DNA of 64,000 nt from Phaeospirillum sp. (GTDB lineage Bacteria; Pseudomonadota; Alphaproteobacteria; Rhodospirillales; Magnetospirillaceae). Positions 56,188 through 64,000 of the stretch are shown piece after piece. The stretch is taken from the NCBI GenBank assembly GCA_030651575.1, contig JAUSFB010000044.1, forward strand, positions 124,001 to 188,000. Direction: 5' to 3'. Each line of letters opens with the position of its first letter. Positions within the stretch are counted from its first letter, which is position 1. Below the pieces are notes generated by a model that made no database searches, was not told the DNA's origin, and worked only from the letters and a program-made list of their open reading frames with translations. The position numbers and the translations under genes were made by a program.

Positions 56188-57027
56188 ATGACAACTATAA
56201 CAACAAAAAGCATGCCGGACCGGTGGGAAACGCGGCAGCGGCTCTTTTTTATCGAGTCACGTCTCTACTGGACTGGTCGCATCAACCGTGGAGACATCAT
56301 CGGCTATTTCGGGATTTCCATGCCCCAGGCTTCCGCCGACCTGACCCTCTACCAGGAGATGGCACCGGAAAATGCGGTCTATGACAAGTCAGGAAAGACC
56401 TACCGGGCGACCACGCAGTTCCAACCGCTCTTCCTGGACCCCGCTCTGGATCAGTTCCTCGGCCACCACATGCTTGGAGATGGATTCCTAGGAAATGCCC
56501 CCGACCTGGTTCGCATGCCGGCGCCACAGCGGCCCGTCGCTCCGACTGTCATGCGGCAGTTGTTAATTGCCATACGGGAGGAGCAAGCCGCCCACATCTG
56601 CTACCAGTCAATGAGTCGGCCCCAACCTTCTTGGCGTTGGATATCGCCACATGCCTTTGGTCACGACGGATACCGCTGGCACGTACGCGCTTGGTGCGCC
56701 GAGCGGCAATCGTTCCGTGATTTCGTTTTGGGGCGCATAGATCTTGTTGGCGAAACGCGCCAAAGCGACATGGCGCCAGATGCCGACGCGGAGTGGAGAG
56801 AGTGGATAGAGGTGCGGTACGGGCCGCACCCCGACCTGACAGACACGCAAGCCAAAGTCATCGAACGGGATTACGGCATGCGACGTGGCATTGGGATCAT
56901 TAAGGTGCAAAAGGCTATGCTTTTTTACATGCTAACCCACTTGCGCCTGGACAGTGACATCTATCGCCCGCCGTCGACTCAGATCCGGCTCCTTAATCCA
57001 GAAATACGCGATTTAACAATGAGATAG
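56188..57027 (+). CDS. WYL-domain transcriptional regulator, CapW/BrxR-like
   Basis: 279 aa. The N-terminal winged helix-turn-helix (about 12-60, RLFFIESRLYWTGRINR) is followed by a WYL domain (about 125-205, with HICYQSMS, WISPHAFGHDGYRWHVRAW) and a C-terminal extension. This order is that of BrxR and CapW, repressors that control defence operons. A GGGAGAG ribosome site precedes the start. Divergent placement next to the jet operon, and upstream of the Gabija-like pair, suggests it controls one or both. Confidence 0.82.
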   Translation: MTTITTKSMPDRWETRQRLFFIESRLYWTGRINRGDIIGYFGISMPQASADLTLYQEMAPENAVYDKSGKTYRATTQFQPLFLDPALDQFLGHHMLGDGFLGNAPDLVRMPAPQRPVAPTVMRQLLIAIREEQAAHICYQSMSRPQPSWRWISPHAFGHDGYRWHVRAWCAERQSFRDFVLGRIDLVGETRQSDMAPDADAEWREWIEVRYGPHPDLTDTQAKVIERDYGMRRGIGIIKVQKAMLFYMLTHLRLDSDIYRPPSTQIRLLNPEIRDLTMR

Positions 57028-57068
57028 GTGAGCATAGCGAGACCCCACATTCGGCGCGGATGAGGTGG

Positions 57069-57096
57069 TTGCAATAATTGTTTTTCTACTTAAAAT
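57069..57096 (+). promoter_or_regulatory. Candidate promoter of the Gabija-like pair
   Basis: TTGCAA (57069-57074) and TAAAAT (57091-57096) are 16 bases apart in an AT-rich gap of 143 bases before the OLD nuclease gene. They fit a sigma-70-type promoter. No clear operator was seen next to it. Confidence 0.4.
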
Positions 57097-57170
57097 AAAA
57101 GCAAAAGCCGCATAGACGCGCATCACCGCTTTCGCCGTCACGGCGCCCCACAATTCATGGCAGCAACAGC

Positions 57171-59372
57171 ATGCATCTTTCGTCAATCCGAATCAGGAAC
57201 TACCGCAGGCTTAAGAACGTGCGCGTGGACCTCGACAGCCTGATCTCAATCTTCGTGGGCGCCAACAACAGCGGAAAAACCTCGGCCACACAGGCCATCC
57301 AGATGTTTGTAGGTGGAGCAAAGGAGAAATTTTCCATCCACGATTTCAGCGCGGAATGCTGGCAGGCGTTCAACCACGCCGGTGGCCTGTTCCCCATTCC
57401 TGATCCTGCTCCTGCTCTCCCCACAATCAGCCTGGACATCTGGTTCACGGTCACCGAGGCCGACCTTCATCGTGTGATTGACCTTCTGCCGAGCTTGTCT
57501 TGGGAGGGAACCATGCTGGGCGTCCGGGTCGAATTCGGGCCGAAATCCGTCGACGACCTCCTGAACCGCTATCATGAGGACAGCCACAAGGCCCAGGAGG
57601 CGGCCGGTGGCGGATACCGCCCTTGGCCCAAAAACCTCACGGACTATCTCTCGCGCCGCCTCCACGCCGAATACGAGCTCCGCCACTATGTGCTCGACCG
57701 CGCCCGGTTCGAAGACAAATTGGAAGAGATGCCGGGCTATACGCCCCGCCTTCTGGCTTCCGAGCCAGGCCGGGGCGGAGCAAAGGTGCTCAAATCCCTG
57801 ATCCGCGTGGACTGCCTGAACGCGCAGCGGCATCAATCCGACGATGCTTCGGGAGGGCGGTCGGAGGACCTATCGAAGTGCCTGAGCCGCTTCTACACGA
57901 AGCATCTGGAGAAAAGGGCCGACGACCACGCCGCGCTGGGCGCGCTCGCCGAGTCCGAGGCGAAGTTCAACGAGCACTTGGAAGCCGTCTTCGAGAGCAC
58001 GCTCGGACGGCTGCGGCAGCTTGGATATCCGTCCAATCCACGCCTCCAGATCAAGGCGGACCTCAAGCCTGAAACTCTGCTGAAGCAGGAGGCGCGGGTC
58101 CATTACGTGCTGGGGGATGCCAAGGAGGGCGAGCCGGCGACCTTGCCCGACAGGTACAACGGGCTTGGCTACAAGAACCTCGTCTACATGGTGGTCGAAC
58201 TGCTCAGCCTCCATAACCAGTGGCTGGACGAGGAGGAGGACGTTCCTCCGCTTCATCTGGTGTTGGTGGAGGAGCCGGAAGCCCACCTGCACGCCCAACT
58301 CCAGCAGGTGTTCATCCGCGAGGTACTCGATCTGCTGAAGGTCGAGGCCCCCGACAACGCCGCCTGCGCCAGCCAACTCGTGGTGACGACGCACTCCCCG
58401 CACATCCTTTACGAACGCGGTTTCCGGCCAATCCGCTACTTCCGGCGGATGGGTAACTTCTCGGAAGTGCTGAACCTGTCCGCGTTCTACGATGCCGAGA
58501 AGGAGGAGCGCGACTTCCTCGAACGTTACATGAAGCTGACGCATTGCGACCTGTTCTTCGCAGATGCGGCCATCCTCGTCGAAGGCAACGTCGAGAGGCT
58601 ACTCCTGCCGCTCATGATCGAGAAGGCCCAGCATGACCTCCGTTCGGTCTGTCTGAGCATCCTTGAGGTTGGCGGGGCGTTCGCCCACCGGTTCAAGACC
58701 CTTCTCGAATTCCTCGGGATCACAGCACTCGTGATAACGGACATCGACAGCGTGGTCGCCTCCCCGCCACCGGCCGAGGGCGAGGAGGACGAGGACGCAG
58801 TAGAAGAGGAGGTCGACGAGACAGACGGAGACGCGGCGCCTGTGAGACGCATTAAGGCGTGCATGGTCGGGGCGGAAGGGGCGGAGACGTCCAACCAAAC
58901 GCTGATCAAATGGCTGCCTGCCAAGCGGACCGTAGCCGAACTCCTTGGATGCGCCTCTGCCGAACGGACGCAGGAACCCGACGGAAAAAGCCTCGCCTCC
59001 GTCATGGTCACCTACCAGACGAAGCGACCGGTGCGGTGGGGAACAGAGGAGGCCGACTTGGCCGGCCGGACACTGGAAGAGGCATTCGCGCTGGAGAACC
59101 TCGACTGGTGTCAGACACCTGCCCGGAAGCATCTGGGCCTGCATGTCGCGGGCAAGGGCGACACGCAGCCGCTTGAAACGATGGCGGCCAAGCTCCATAA
59201 GCGCGTGAAGGGCTCGGGATTCGACAAGACGAAATTCGCCCTCGGGGTGCTCGCCGAAGGCCCCGAAGGTTGGTCAGTCCCCCATTACATCGCAGATGGA
59301 TTGGCTTGGCTGGCAGGGCGGATGAACCCGCCTGCTCCCGCCGAGGTTCCTGCAGAAGGGGACGAAGGATGA
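57171..59372 (+). CDS. gajA: OLD-family ATP-dependent nuclease, Gabija GajA-like
   Basis: 733 aa. The ABC-type ATPase has Walker A GANNSGKTS (about 30-38), Walker B LVLVEEPEAHLHAQ (about 363) and switch histidine VVTTHSPHIL. The C-terminal TOPRIM nuclease shows ILVEGNVERLLLPL (about 468-481) and VITDIDS (about 522-528). An acidic insert (about 533-555, rich in Glu and Asp) lies right after the DxD motif. GajA proteins are near 580 aa, so this is an enlarged form. It overlaps the helicase gene by 4 bases (ATGA). It probably nicks or cuts phage DNA. Confidence 0.82.
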   Translation: MHLSSIRIRNYRRLKNVRVDLDSLISIFVGANNSGKTSATQAIQMFVGGAKEKFSIHDFSAECWQAFNHAGGLFPIPDPAPALPTISLDIWFTVTEADLHRVIDLLPSLSWEGTMLGVRVEFGPKSVDDLLNRYHEDSHKAQEAAGGGYRPWPKNLTDYLSRRLHAEYELRHYVLDRARFEDKLEEMPGYTPRLLASEPGRGGAKVLKSLIRVDCLNAQRHQSDDASGGRSEDLSKCLSRFYTKHLEKRADDHAALGALAESEAKFNEHLEAVFESTLGRLRQLGYPSNPRLQIKADLKPETLLKQEARVHYVLGDAKEGEPATLPDRYNGLGYKNLVYMVVELLSLHNQWLDEEEDVPPLHLVLVEEPEAHLHAQLQQVFIREVLDLLKVEAPDNAACASQLVVTTHSPHILYERGFRPIRYFRRMGNFSEVLNLSAFYDAEKEERDFLERYMKLTHCDLFFADAAILVEGNVERLLLPLMIEKAQHDLRSVCLSILEVGGAFAHRFKTLLEFLGITALVITDIDSVVASPPPAEGEEDEDAVEEEVDETDGDAAPVRRIKACMVGAEGAETSNQTLIKWLPAKRTVAELLGCASAERTQEPDGKSLASVMVTYQTKRPVRWGTEEADLAGRTLEEAFALENLDWCQTPARKHLGLHVAGKGDTQPLETMAAKLHKRVKGSGFDKTKFALGVLAEGPEGWSVPHYIADGLAWLAGRMNPPAPAEVPAEGDEG

Positions 59373-61240
59373 CGACCCGCGCGGGAAAGCCCGACACGCC
59401 GGCCGATGTCGAACTTCGCGGATGCCTGGATGCCGGGCGCAGCTTTGTCATGGTCGCCGGGGCCGGCTCGGGCAAGACAACTTCCCTCGTGAAGGCTCTG
59501 GACCACCTCGGAAAATCTCGCGGAGCCAAGCTCAGGCGTTCAGGGCAGAAGATCGCCTGCATCACCTACACCGAGATCGCCAAGAACGAGATCTGGGGCG
59601 ACGTCGGCAACGACCCTCTCTTCCATGTCTCGACGATCCACAGCTTTCTCTGGAGCCTCGTGGCGCCGTTCCAGAACGACGTGAAGGAATGGACCCTCCG
59701 CCGCATCGAGGCCCGGATCGCCGAACTGGAGGAAACGGCCGTCAGCTTCGGTCCCCGGACGCAGGCGCGGACGCGCGAGAAGAACCGCGATGACATCCTT
59801 CGCTACCAGGCATACCGGGAGCCGGTTGCGCATGTCGGGCGGTTCACCTACGGAACCGGAAGCGACTACCCAAAGGGCATTCTGGGCCATGACGACATCC
59901 TGCGGATGGGTGCGGCCTTGATCGGTGAACGCCCGATTCTCCGCTCGTTGTTCGCCCGCAAGTATCCGGTTGTTTTCGTCGATGAAAGCCAGGACACGAA
60001 TCCCGAAGTGGTGGACGCGCTGATTGCTGTCGACCGGCAGGAGGGGGAAAGGTTCTGCCTTGGCTTCTTCGGCGACCCGATGCAGAAAATCTACACCTCC
60101 GGCTACGGCGCGATTCCATGCGAGCCGGGGTGGACGCAGATCACCAAACCAGAGAACTTCCGCTGTCCGACAAGCGTGCTCGAAGTCGTCAACCGTATCA
60201 GGGCTGACGGCGACGGACTGGTGCAGGTCCCCGGCAGGGAGGCTGTCATCGGAACGGCGCGGATCTTCATTCTTCCCGCTGACGGGCTGAGGAGCGCCCG
60301 CCTCCGTTCGGTGCGACGCTGGTTGTCGGAAGCCAATGGCGACCCTCTGTGGCTGGACGACGGTTCGGATGGGGACGTCCGGGTGCTCGTCATCGTCCAT
60401 CGAATGGCCGCTCTCCGACTCGGCTTCGGAGACCTGTACGCAGCGATGAACGATCGTGCGCCCTCGTCTCTGAAGGATGGGTTCCTCGACGGCACATCGT
60501 GGGCGGTCCGCCCTTTCCTCGACTATCTCCTGCCCTTGGCCGACGCAGTGGATGCCGATGACGGGTTCGGCGTCGTTTCGCTCCTGAAGGCTAACTGCCC
60601 GAGAATGGCAAAGGAGGCGGTCGCGGGCACCGAGCTCGCCGCGCTTCTGACGGAACTTCGAGAGCAGGTGCAAACCCTTGCTGGCATGTTTGCCGAAGTC
60701 GCAGATGCGTCAGTAGGGGATGTCGTCAGGTTCGTCCGCGAGACAAGATTAACGAACCTTGATGAGAGGTTCCTTCCCTATCTGGTGGGGGCAGGCGGCG
60801 GGGCTAACGCGGAAGAAAACGACGAGGTGGCCGCCATGGCGGCCTACTTCGACTGTCCCGCGAAGCAACTTCGGGGCTATCGGACCTATATCGAAGACGA
60901 ATCCCCGTTCGCCACCCATCAGGGCATCAAGGGTGCGGAATTCGAGCGCGTCCTTGCGGTGCTCGACGACGCGGAAGGCCGCCACAACCAATTTTCCTAC
61001 GAAAAGCTCTTCGGCATCGCCCCGCCATCGAAGACCGACGAGCAGAACGCCGCCGAAGGCAAGGAGACGGTCTTTGACCGAACCAGACGCCTATTCTATG
61101 TCTGCTGCTCGCGCGCAGTCAGAGATCTGGCTGTAGCCCTGTTTTCTTCTGACGTCTCTCTTGCGGAACGGAAGATAAAGGAAAGCGGAATATTTTACGA
61201 AGATTGCGTTCACGTGTTCGATGAGCTGCCTGAAGTTTAG
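59369..61240 (+). CDS. gajB: UvrD/Rep-like helicase, Gabija GajB-like
   Basis: 623 aa from the ATG at 59369, coupled to the OLD gene. Superfamily 1 motifs: Walker A VAGAGSGKTTSL (about 29-40), ITYTEIAKNE in motif Ia position, FVDESQDTNPE as motif II (about 201), QGIKGAEFERV as motif V and RRLFYVCCSRA as motif VI. GajB of Gabija is shorter (about 500 aa). The pair OLD plus UvrD is the hallmark of Gabija. The extra length is in the middle region. Confidence 0.85.
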   Translation: MTTRAGKPDTPADVELRGCLDAGRSFVMVAGAGSGKTTSLVKALDHLGKSRGAKLRRSGQKIACITYTEIAKNEIWGDVGNDPLFHVSTIHSFLWSLVAPFQNDVKEWTLRRIEARIAELEETAVSFGPRTQARTREKNRDDILRYQAYREPVAHVGRFTYGTGSDYPKGILGHDDILRMGAALIGERPILRSLFARKYPVVFVDESQDTNPEVVDALIAVDRQEGERFCLGFFGDPMQKIYTSGYGAIPCEPGWTQITKPENFRCPTSVLEVVNRIRADGDGLVQVPGREAVIGTARIFILPADGLRSARLRSVRRWLSEANGDPLWLDDGSDGDVRVLVIVHRMAALRLGFGDLYAAMNDRAPSSLKDGFLDGTSWAVRPFLDYLLPLADAVDADDGFGVVSLLKANCPRMAKEAVAGTELAALLTELREQVQTLAGMFAEVADASVGDVVRFVRETRLTNLDERFLPYLVGAGGGANAEENDEVAAMAAYFDCPAKQLRGYRTYIEDESPFATHQGIKGAEFERVLAVLDDAEGRHNQFSYEKLFGIAPPSKTDEQNAAEGKETVFDRTRRLFYVCCSRAVRDLAVALFSSDVSLAERKIKESGIFYEDCVHVFDELPEV

Positions 61241-61260
61241 ACAGCGTTGGCAGATAAACT

Positions 61261-61320
61261 CACCGTGCCGCCTTTCAGGCGGCAGAACGGGCGCTCGATG
61301 AGGTTTCGTCGCTTGTAGGC
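61261..61320 (-). pseudogene. IS5-family transposase C-terminal remnant
   Basis: The reverse strand reads AYKRRNLIERPFCRLKGGTV without a stop, which matches the YKRRNxIERxFxRLK block near the end of IS5/IS427-group transposases. No further transposase sequence is seen to either side. It is a scar of a past insertion between the Gabija-like pair and the next gene. Confidence 0.55.
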
Positions 61321-61324
61321 AATC

Positions 61325-62413
61325 CTAGCGAGGGGATAGGACTTGGCTCGCGAAATGCTGCGCCACTTGGGCCACCATGCCGCAATATTCTTCCATCCCG
61401 TTTGCCATCGAAGAGTACAGCACTGCTAATCGTGTGTGGATCGGTAGCGGGGTTGAAATGGCAAGCATTCTTCCGGCTTGTGCTGACCAGTGCTGCGCCG
61501 CAAATATCTTGTTCTTAAGGTCGCCGTTTATTTTCATTACATATGCGACATCACGCTCATTGGCAGCCATGATGAAGGTGTGTTGGATATCGGCTAAGTG
61601 CTGGTGGCCTAAGTCGAAATATCCAAGCCTGCTAAGCTCCGACTCTATTTTTTTGCCGAGGAATTCTCGCTCCTTAACGTCTGGGTATGAGATGGCACTA
61701 ATGATGTCGCCTAAGTTGCCCAATCCATCGCCCGGGAATGATGAAGATCTTGCGGCTCTACCTACATTTTGAGCGAATTTATTGTAAACAAAGCGCTCTA
61801 TGAAACGGTTTTTACCAATATACGAGTTGGCCATAGACTTATGCCGGTCTGCGAGTAATTCTATTTCAAACAGATCGTCCGGGGATGCTGCCGAAATCTT
61901 CTTTAACACTTCGCCCCTAACCGGCCAGAGGCTGCTGTAGACGCTAGCGAGAAGGTTTGGAGTTATTTGACTGGCAGCTTTTCCCCTCACCAATTCCATG
62001 CCAGCTACCGAATAAGCCGCCGCAACCAGTTCGGAGCAAAAATGCTTTCTGCCGGCTTTGGCGAGCCACGGCGCCTTTGTTGCAATTGCGCCACGCATGT
62101 CGTACCCGGAGAAAGCCCAGCGCCTTGGCGCTTCGGTAATAACATCAATTTGCGTTCGGCTGAGTAAGTCTGATGGAAGACGCCAGACCTCGAAATCGCG
62201 AGGATACTTGGTGACGATGCGGGCCGTTGGGAAAATTATTACACCGCCACTCACAGCTTCCGCTAACTGTCCGTTGCCAATGTACAAGATTGCATGGGAA
62301 AATTTGCCATCAAACGCCTTAACAACGGCACTCGCCTTCTCCCGGCCGTTTTCAAGAATGACGTCTCCAGGAAAAAGCTCGCGCTCGTCAAGCTGATACC
62401 ACTGTTCAACCAT
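61325..62413 (-). CDS. Permuted papain-like (C92/YiiX-type) protein
   Basis: 362 aa from the ATG at 62413 next to a GGGGGG stretch; an ATG at 62440 is an alternative, and the open frame goes up to 62608. The N-terminal domain has LFPGDVIL, then FSHAILYIG (histidine) and HFCSELVAAAY (cysteine). That order, His before Cys, is the permuted NlpC/P60 pattern of the YiiX/YebB (C92) family, which are amidase or peptidase-like. The C-terminal 180 residues are helical and unrecognised. The gene is more AT-rich than its neighbours. Confidence 0.72.
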   Translation of the reverse strand: MVEQWYQLDERELFPGDVILENGREKASAVVKAFDGKFSHAILYIGNGQLAEAVSGGVIIFPTARIVTKYPRDFEVWRLPSDLLSRTQIDVITEAPRRWAFSGYDMRGAIATKAPWLAKAGRKHFCSELVAAAYSVAGMELVRGKAASQITPNLLASVYSSLWPVRGEVLKKISAASPDDLFEIELLADRHKSMANSYIGKNRFIERFVYNKFAQNVGRAARSSSFPGDGLGNLGDIISAISYPDVKEREFLGKKIESELSRLGYFDLGHQHLADIQHTFIMAANERDVAYVMKINGDLKNKIFAAQHWSAQAGRMLAISTPLPIHTRLAVLYSSMANGMEEYCGMVAQVAQHFASQVLSPR

Positions 62414-62582
62414 ACTCCCCCCTATCGTCTCACTTGGCATTCGACGAATTGATTCCCGACAATCCACAGCTAAGGCCGCTGCGTTCAACTTCGCTACCGC
62501 AGCCCCTTTCGCTCCGGCGCGAGAAGAGCATAAAGCGGGGTTATCTGGTAGTATGAGAGCCAGAGAACTCGCGACATACCTC

Positions 62583-63482
62583 TTACCTTGCCGCCCGTCT
62601 CCTCTCACTCGGCATCGTCCATGGCACCTGATCCAGCGTGCCCATGTCGATAATCTCTCGGCCGGAGTGAATTGACGTCTCAGCGGCGAGAGCCAACAGT
62701 TTGCAGGTCTCCCCGGTCAGGCCTTCCGACATGGCGTGGATGCGTCCGATCAGTTCCTTGGAGCGGAAGTCACTCTCCTGCCTCAGCTCCAGACTCTGGG
62801 CGTAGCGCGCCACGAACAGGGCGTACTCCCGGCTAACGCTCCAGCGCGGGATGCCGATCGGCTCGAAGCGGTTCCCCAGTTGCTGGTCGGTCTGGAAGAC
62901 CCGGACCGCATCCTGAGTGCCCATGGCCACCACGGGAATCTTCAGCTCGTTGCTGAGGCTCTTCAGGCTGTTCAGCACCATGGAGCGCTGATCGACCTTG
63001 CCGATGAGGAAGTTGCTGACCTCGTCGAGGATCAGCACTCGGGTGCCGACGGCGGCCAATAGCTGGAGCAATTGATCCCATTTGGCCTGGGGCCGGGCCG
63101 TCGAACGATAGGGGGCGCCCAGCGATCGCAGGATCGCGTCGTAGAGGCCGCTGATATCGGCATAGGGTGGGGCATGGGCATAAACCACAGGGCGCTTGCC
63201 GAAGTCGGGGCTGTCCTCCGCCGGGCTGTGATCGCGGACGAACTTCTGCGCCAAAGCCGTCTTGCCGTTGTTAGTGTCGCTGTAGATCAGGCTGCATGGC
63301 GGTCGGACCACCTTGGGGTGGTCATAGAGCCAGGCGAGGCGGCCAAGGATCGCTTCGCCCGCCTCGTACGCGACGTAGCGGGGGCTGCGAATGCGGCGGA
63401 TGCGGCCCTCAAGTTCCTCCTGGGGGAAGTCTAGCGGCAACATGGGCGCCGGATTCAGCGCGAACAGATCGGGCGTCACCAT
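62583..63482 (-). CDS. tniB: TniB-like transposition ATPase
   Basis: 299 aa. The AAA fold has a P-loop SDTNNGKTAL (the first glycine of the motif is serine) and Walker B RVLILDEVSNFL. The N-terminal IRRIRSPRYVAYEAGEAI block is typical of TniB. TniB helps the TniA transposase choose the target. The start overlaps the tniA stop by 7 bases. About 170 bases without a gene follow it; no tniQ is seen there. Confidence 0.85.
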   Translation of the reverse strand: MVTPDLFALNPAPMLPLDFPQEELEGRIRRIRSPRYVAYEAGEAILGRLAWLYDHPKVVRPPCSLIYSDTNNGKTALAQKFVRDHSPAEDSPDFGKRPVVYAHAPPYADISGLYDAILRSLGAPYRSTARPQAKWDQLLQLLAAVGTRVLILDEVSNFLIGKVDQRSMVLNSLKSLSNELKIPVVAMGTQDAVRVFQTDQQLGNRFEPIGIPRWSVSREYALFVARYAQSLELRQESDFRSKELIGRIHAMSEGLTGETCKLLALAAETSIHSGREIIDMGTLDQVPWTMPSERRRAAR

Positions 63483-64000
63483 TCTTCTACCCCCCTCTTG
63501 ATCTCGGCATCGTCAAAATCGAAATCGTTGGATGTCGGCCTGGGCTTCGGCGGATCGGCTGCCTGGTTGTCGACCACCAGGGCTAGATGACCGTCGCGCC
63601 GCCGCGTGGCCTTGGGCTTCGCCGGCGTTTCCGGTGGTGGGCGCGGCGGATCCAGGGTCAATTCCGCGCGGTGCTTGCCGAGTTCCCGCTTCTTGGCCTG
63701 TTCGCGGCGAGCACGCTTGGTCTTGCGGGCCGCCTCGGTGGTGATGCGGTGCATGTCCTCATAGGCGTCGAAGATCGCCTGTTCGTTCTCCGCGGCCTTG
63801 CCCTGGCGGCGCAGCCAAGTCTCGACCGCCCGATATTCCCACAGCGAGATCGATGGCCGGCCGATGTCGCGGTAGGGAATCTCGACATAGTCGCTGAGCC
63901 TCGGATCGAGGAAGTAGAGCTTGGAGATGTCGGTCGGATCGCGGCGGACCTTGAACTTTCGCCTGCGCCGGCCTTCGTCGGCCCGAACCCACTGGGACAG
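63476..64000 (-). CDS. tniA: TniA-like transposase, C-terminal part (5' end beyond the window)
   Basis: At least 174 codons, open up to the window edge. Coding beyond an internal ATG at 63754 is shown by an uninterrupted frame with KFKVRRDPTDISKLYFLDPR and then EIPYRDIGRPSISLWEYRA, which is the Mu-type C-terminal domain of TniA. The end is basic and proline-rich. The catalytic DDE core would lie to the right of the window. With tniB it marks a Tn5053/Tn402 or Tn7-like transposon. Confidence 0.8.
   Translation of the reverse strand: MSQWVRADEGRRRRKFKVRRDPTDISKLYFLDPRLSDYVEIPYRDIGRPSISLWEYRAVETWLRRQGKAAENEQAIFDAYEDMHRITTEAARKTKRARREQAKKRELGKHRAELTLDPPRPPPETPAKPKATRRRDGHLALVVDNQAADPPKPRPTSNDFDFDDAEIKRGVEEW

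Noticed and set aside
59540-60673. 377-codon open frame on the - strand
   Set aside because: It is the reverse of the UvrD-like helicase gene, whose motifs I-VI are all present.
39036-64000. CRISPR array or tRNA attachment site
   Set aside because: No regularly spaced repeats and no tRNA-like cloverleaf were seen; the only clear direct repeats are the two 45-bp copies.

Overview
The window is GC-rich, densely packed bacterial DNA. Gene style (overlapping starts and stops, rSAM-rich surface-polysaccharide genes, IS630 and IS5 remnants) suggests an alphaproteobacterium, most like Rhodospirillales such as Magnetospirillum relatives. That placement is an inference from sequence character only; no rRNA, tRNA or other taxonomic marker is present.

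Region 1 (1-39.0 kb) is one large cell-surface polysaccharide locus. It starts on the + strand with three membrane-anchored SGNH-type hydrolases and a methyltransferase (8-4779). It continues on the - strand (4981-29145): a possible glycosyltransferase, a TPR protein, several methyltransferases, a divergent UDP-galactopyranose mutase, a two-gene ABC polysaccharide exporter, radical SAM proteins, and a six-gene sugar-activation cassette (split transketolase, a small-molecule kinase, a HAD phosphatase, an SDR epimerase, and a nucleotidyltransferase-PfkB kinase fusion whose domains are in reverse order relative to HldE). A large membrane protein and two more SGNH proteins complete it. The + strand then carries six consecutive radical SAM genes (29404-36817), two with B12-binding-type N-termini, followed by a GT9 glycosyltransferase and a methyltransferase. 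Taken together the locus probably makes, methylates or acylates, and exports an unusual glycan.

Region 2 (39.0-45.3 kb) is a junction and a small accessory module. A broken IS630 transposase end marks the border. After two unknown genes there is a module flanked by two 45-bp direct repeats (40/45 identical). It holds a small hypothetical gene, an HTH-like coiled-coil protein, a BCS1-like AAA ATPase and a metallophosphoesterase.

Region 3 (45.5-61.3 kb) is a defence island: an HNH nuclease next to a dGTPase; a four-gene Wadjet/MksBEFG-like SMC operon (kleisin, KITE, SMC, TOPRIM) whose 1582-residue SMC lacks the usual Walker B glutamate; a divergent CapW/BrxR-like WYL regulator with a palindrome between the two start sites; and an enlarged Gabija-like OLD nuclease plus UvrD helicase pair.

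Region 4 (61.2-64.0 kb) holds an IS5 transposase remnant, a permuted papain-like (C92-type) protein, and the tniB and 3' part of tniA genes of a Tn5053/Tn7-like transposon that runs off the right edge. The defence genes may be cargo of that element. No CRISPR array, tRNA or rRNA was seen.
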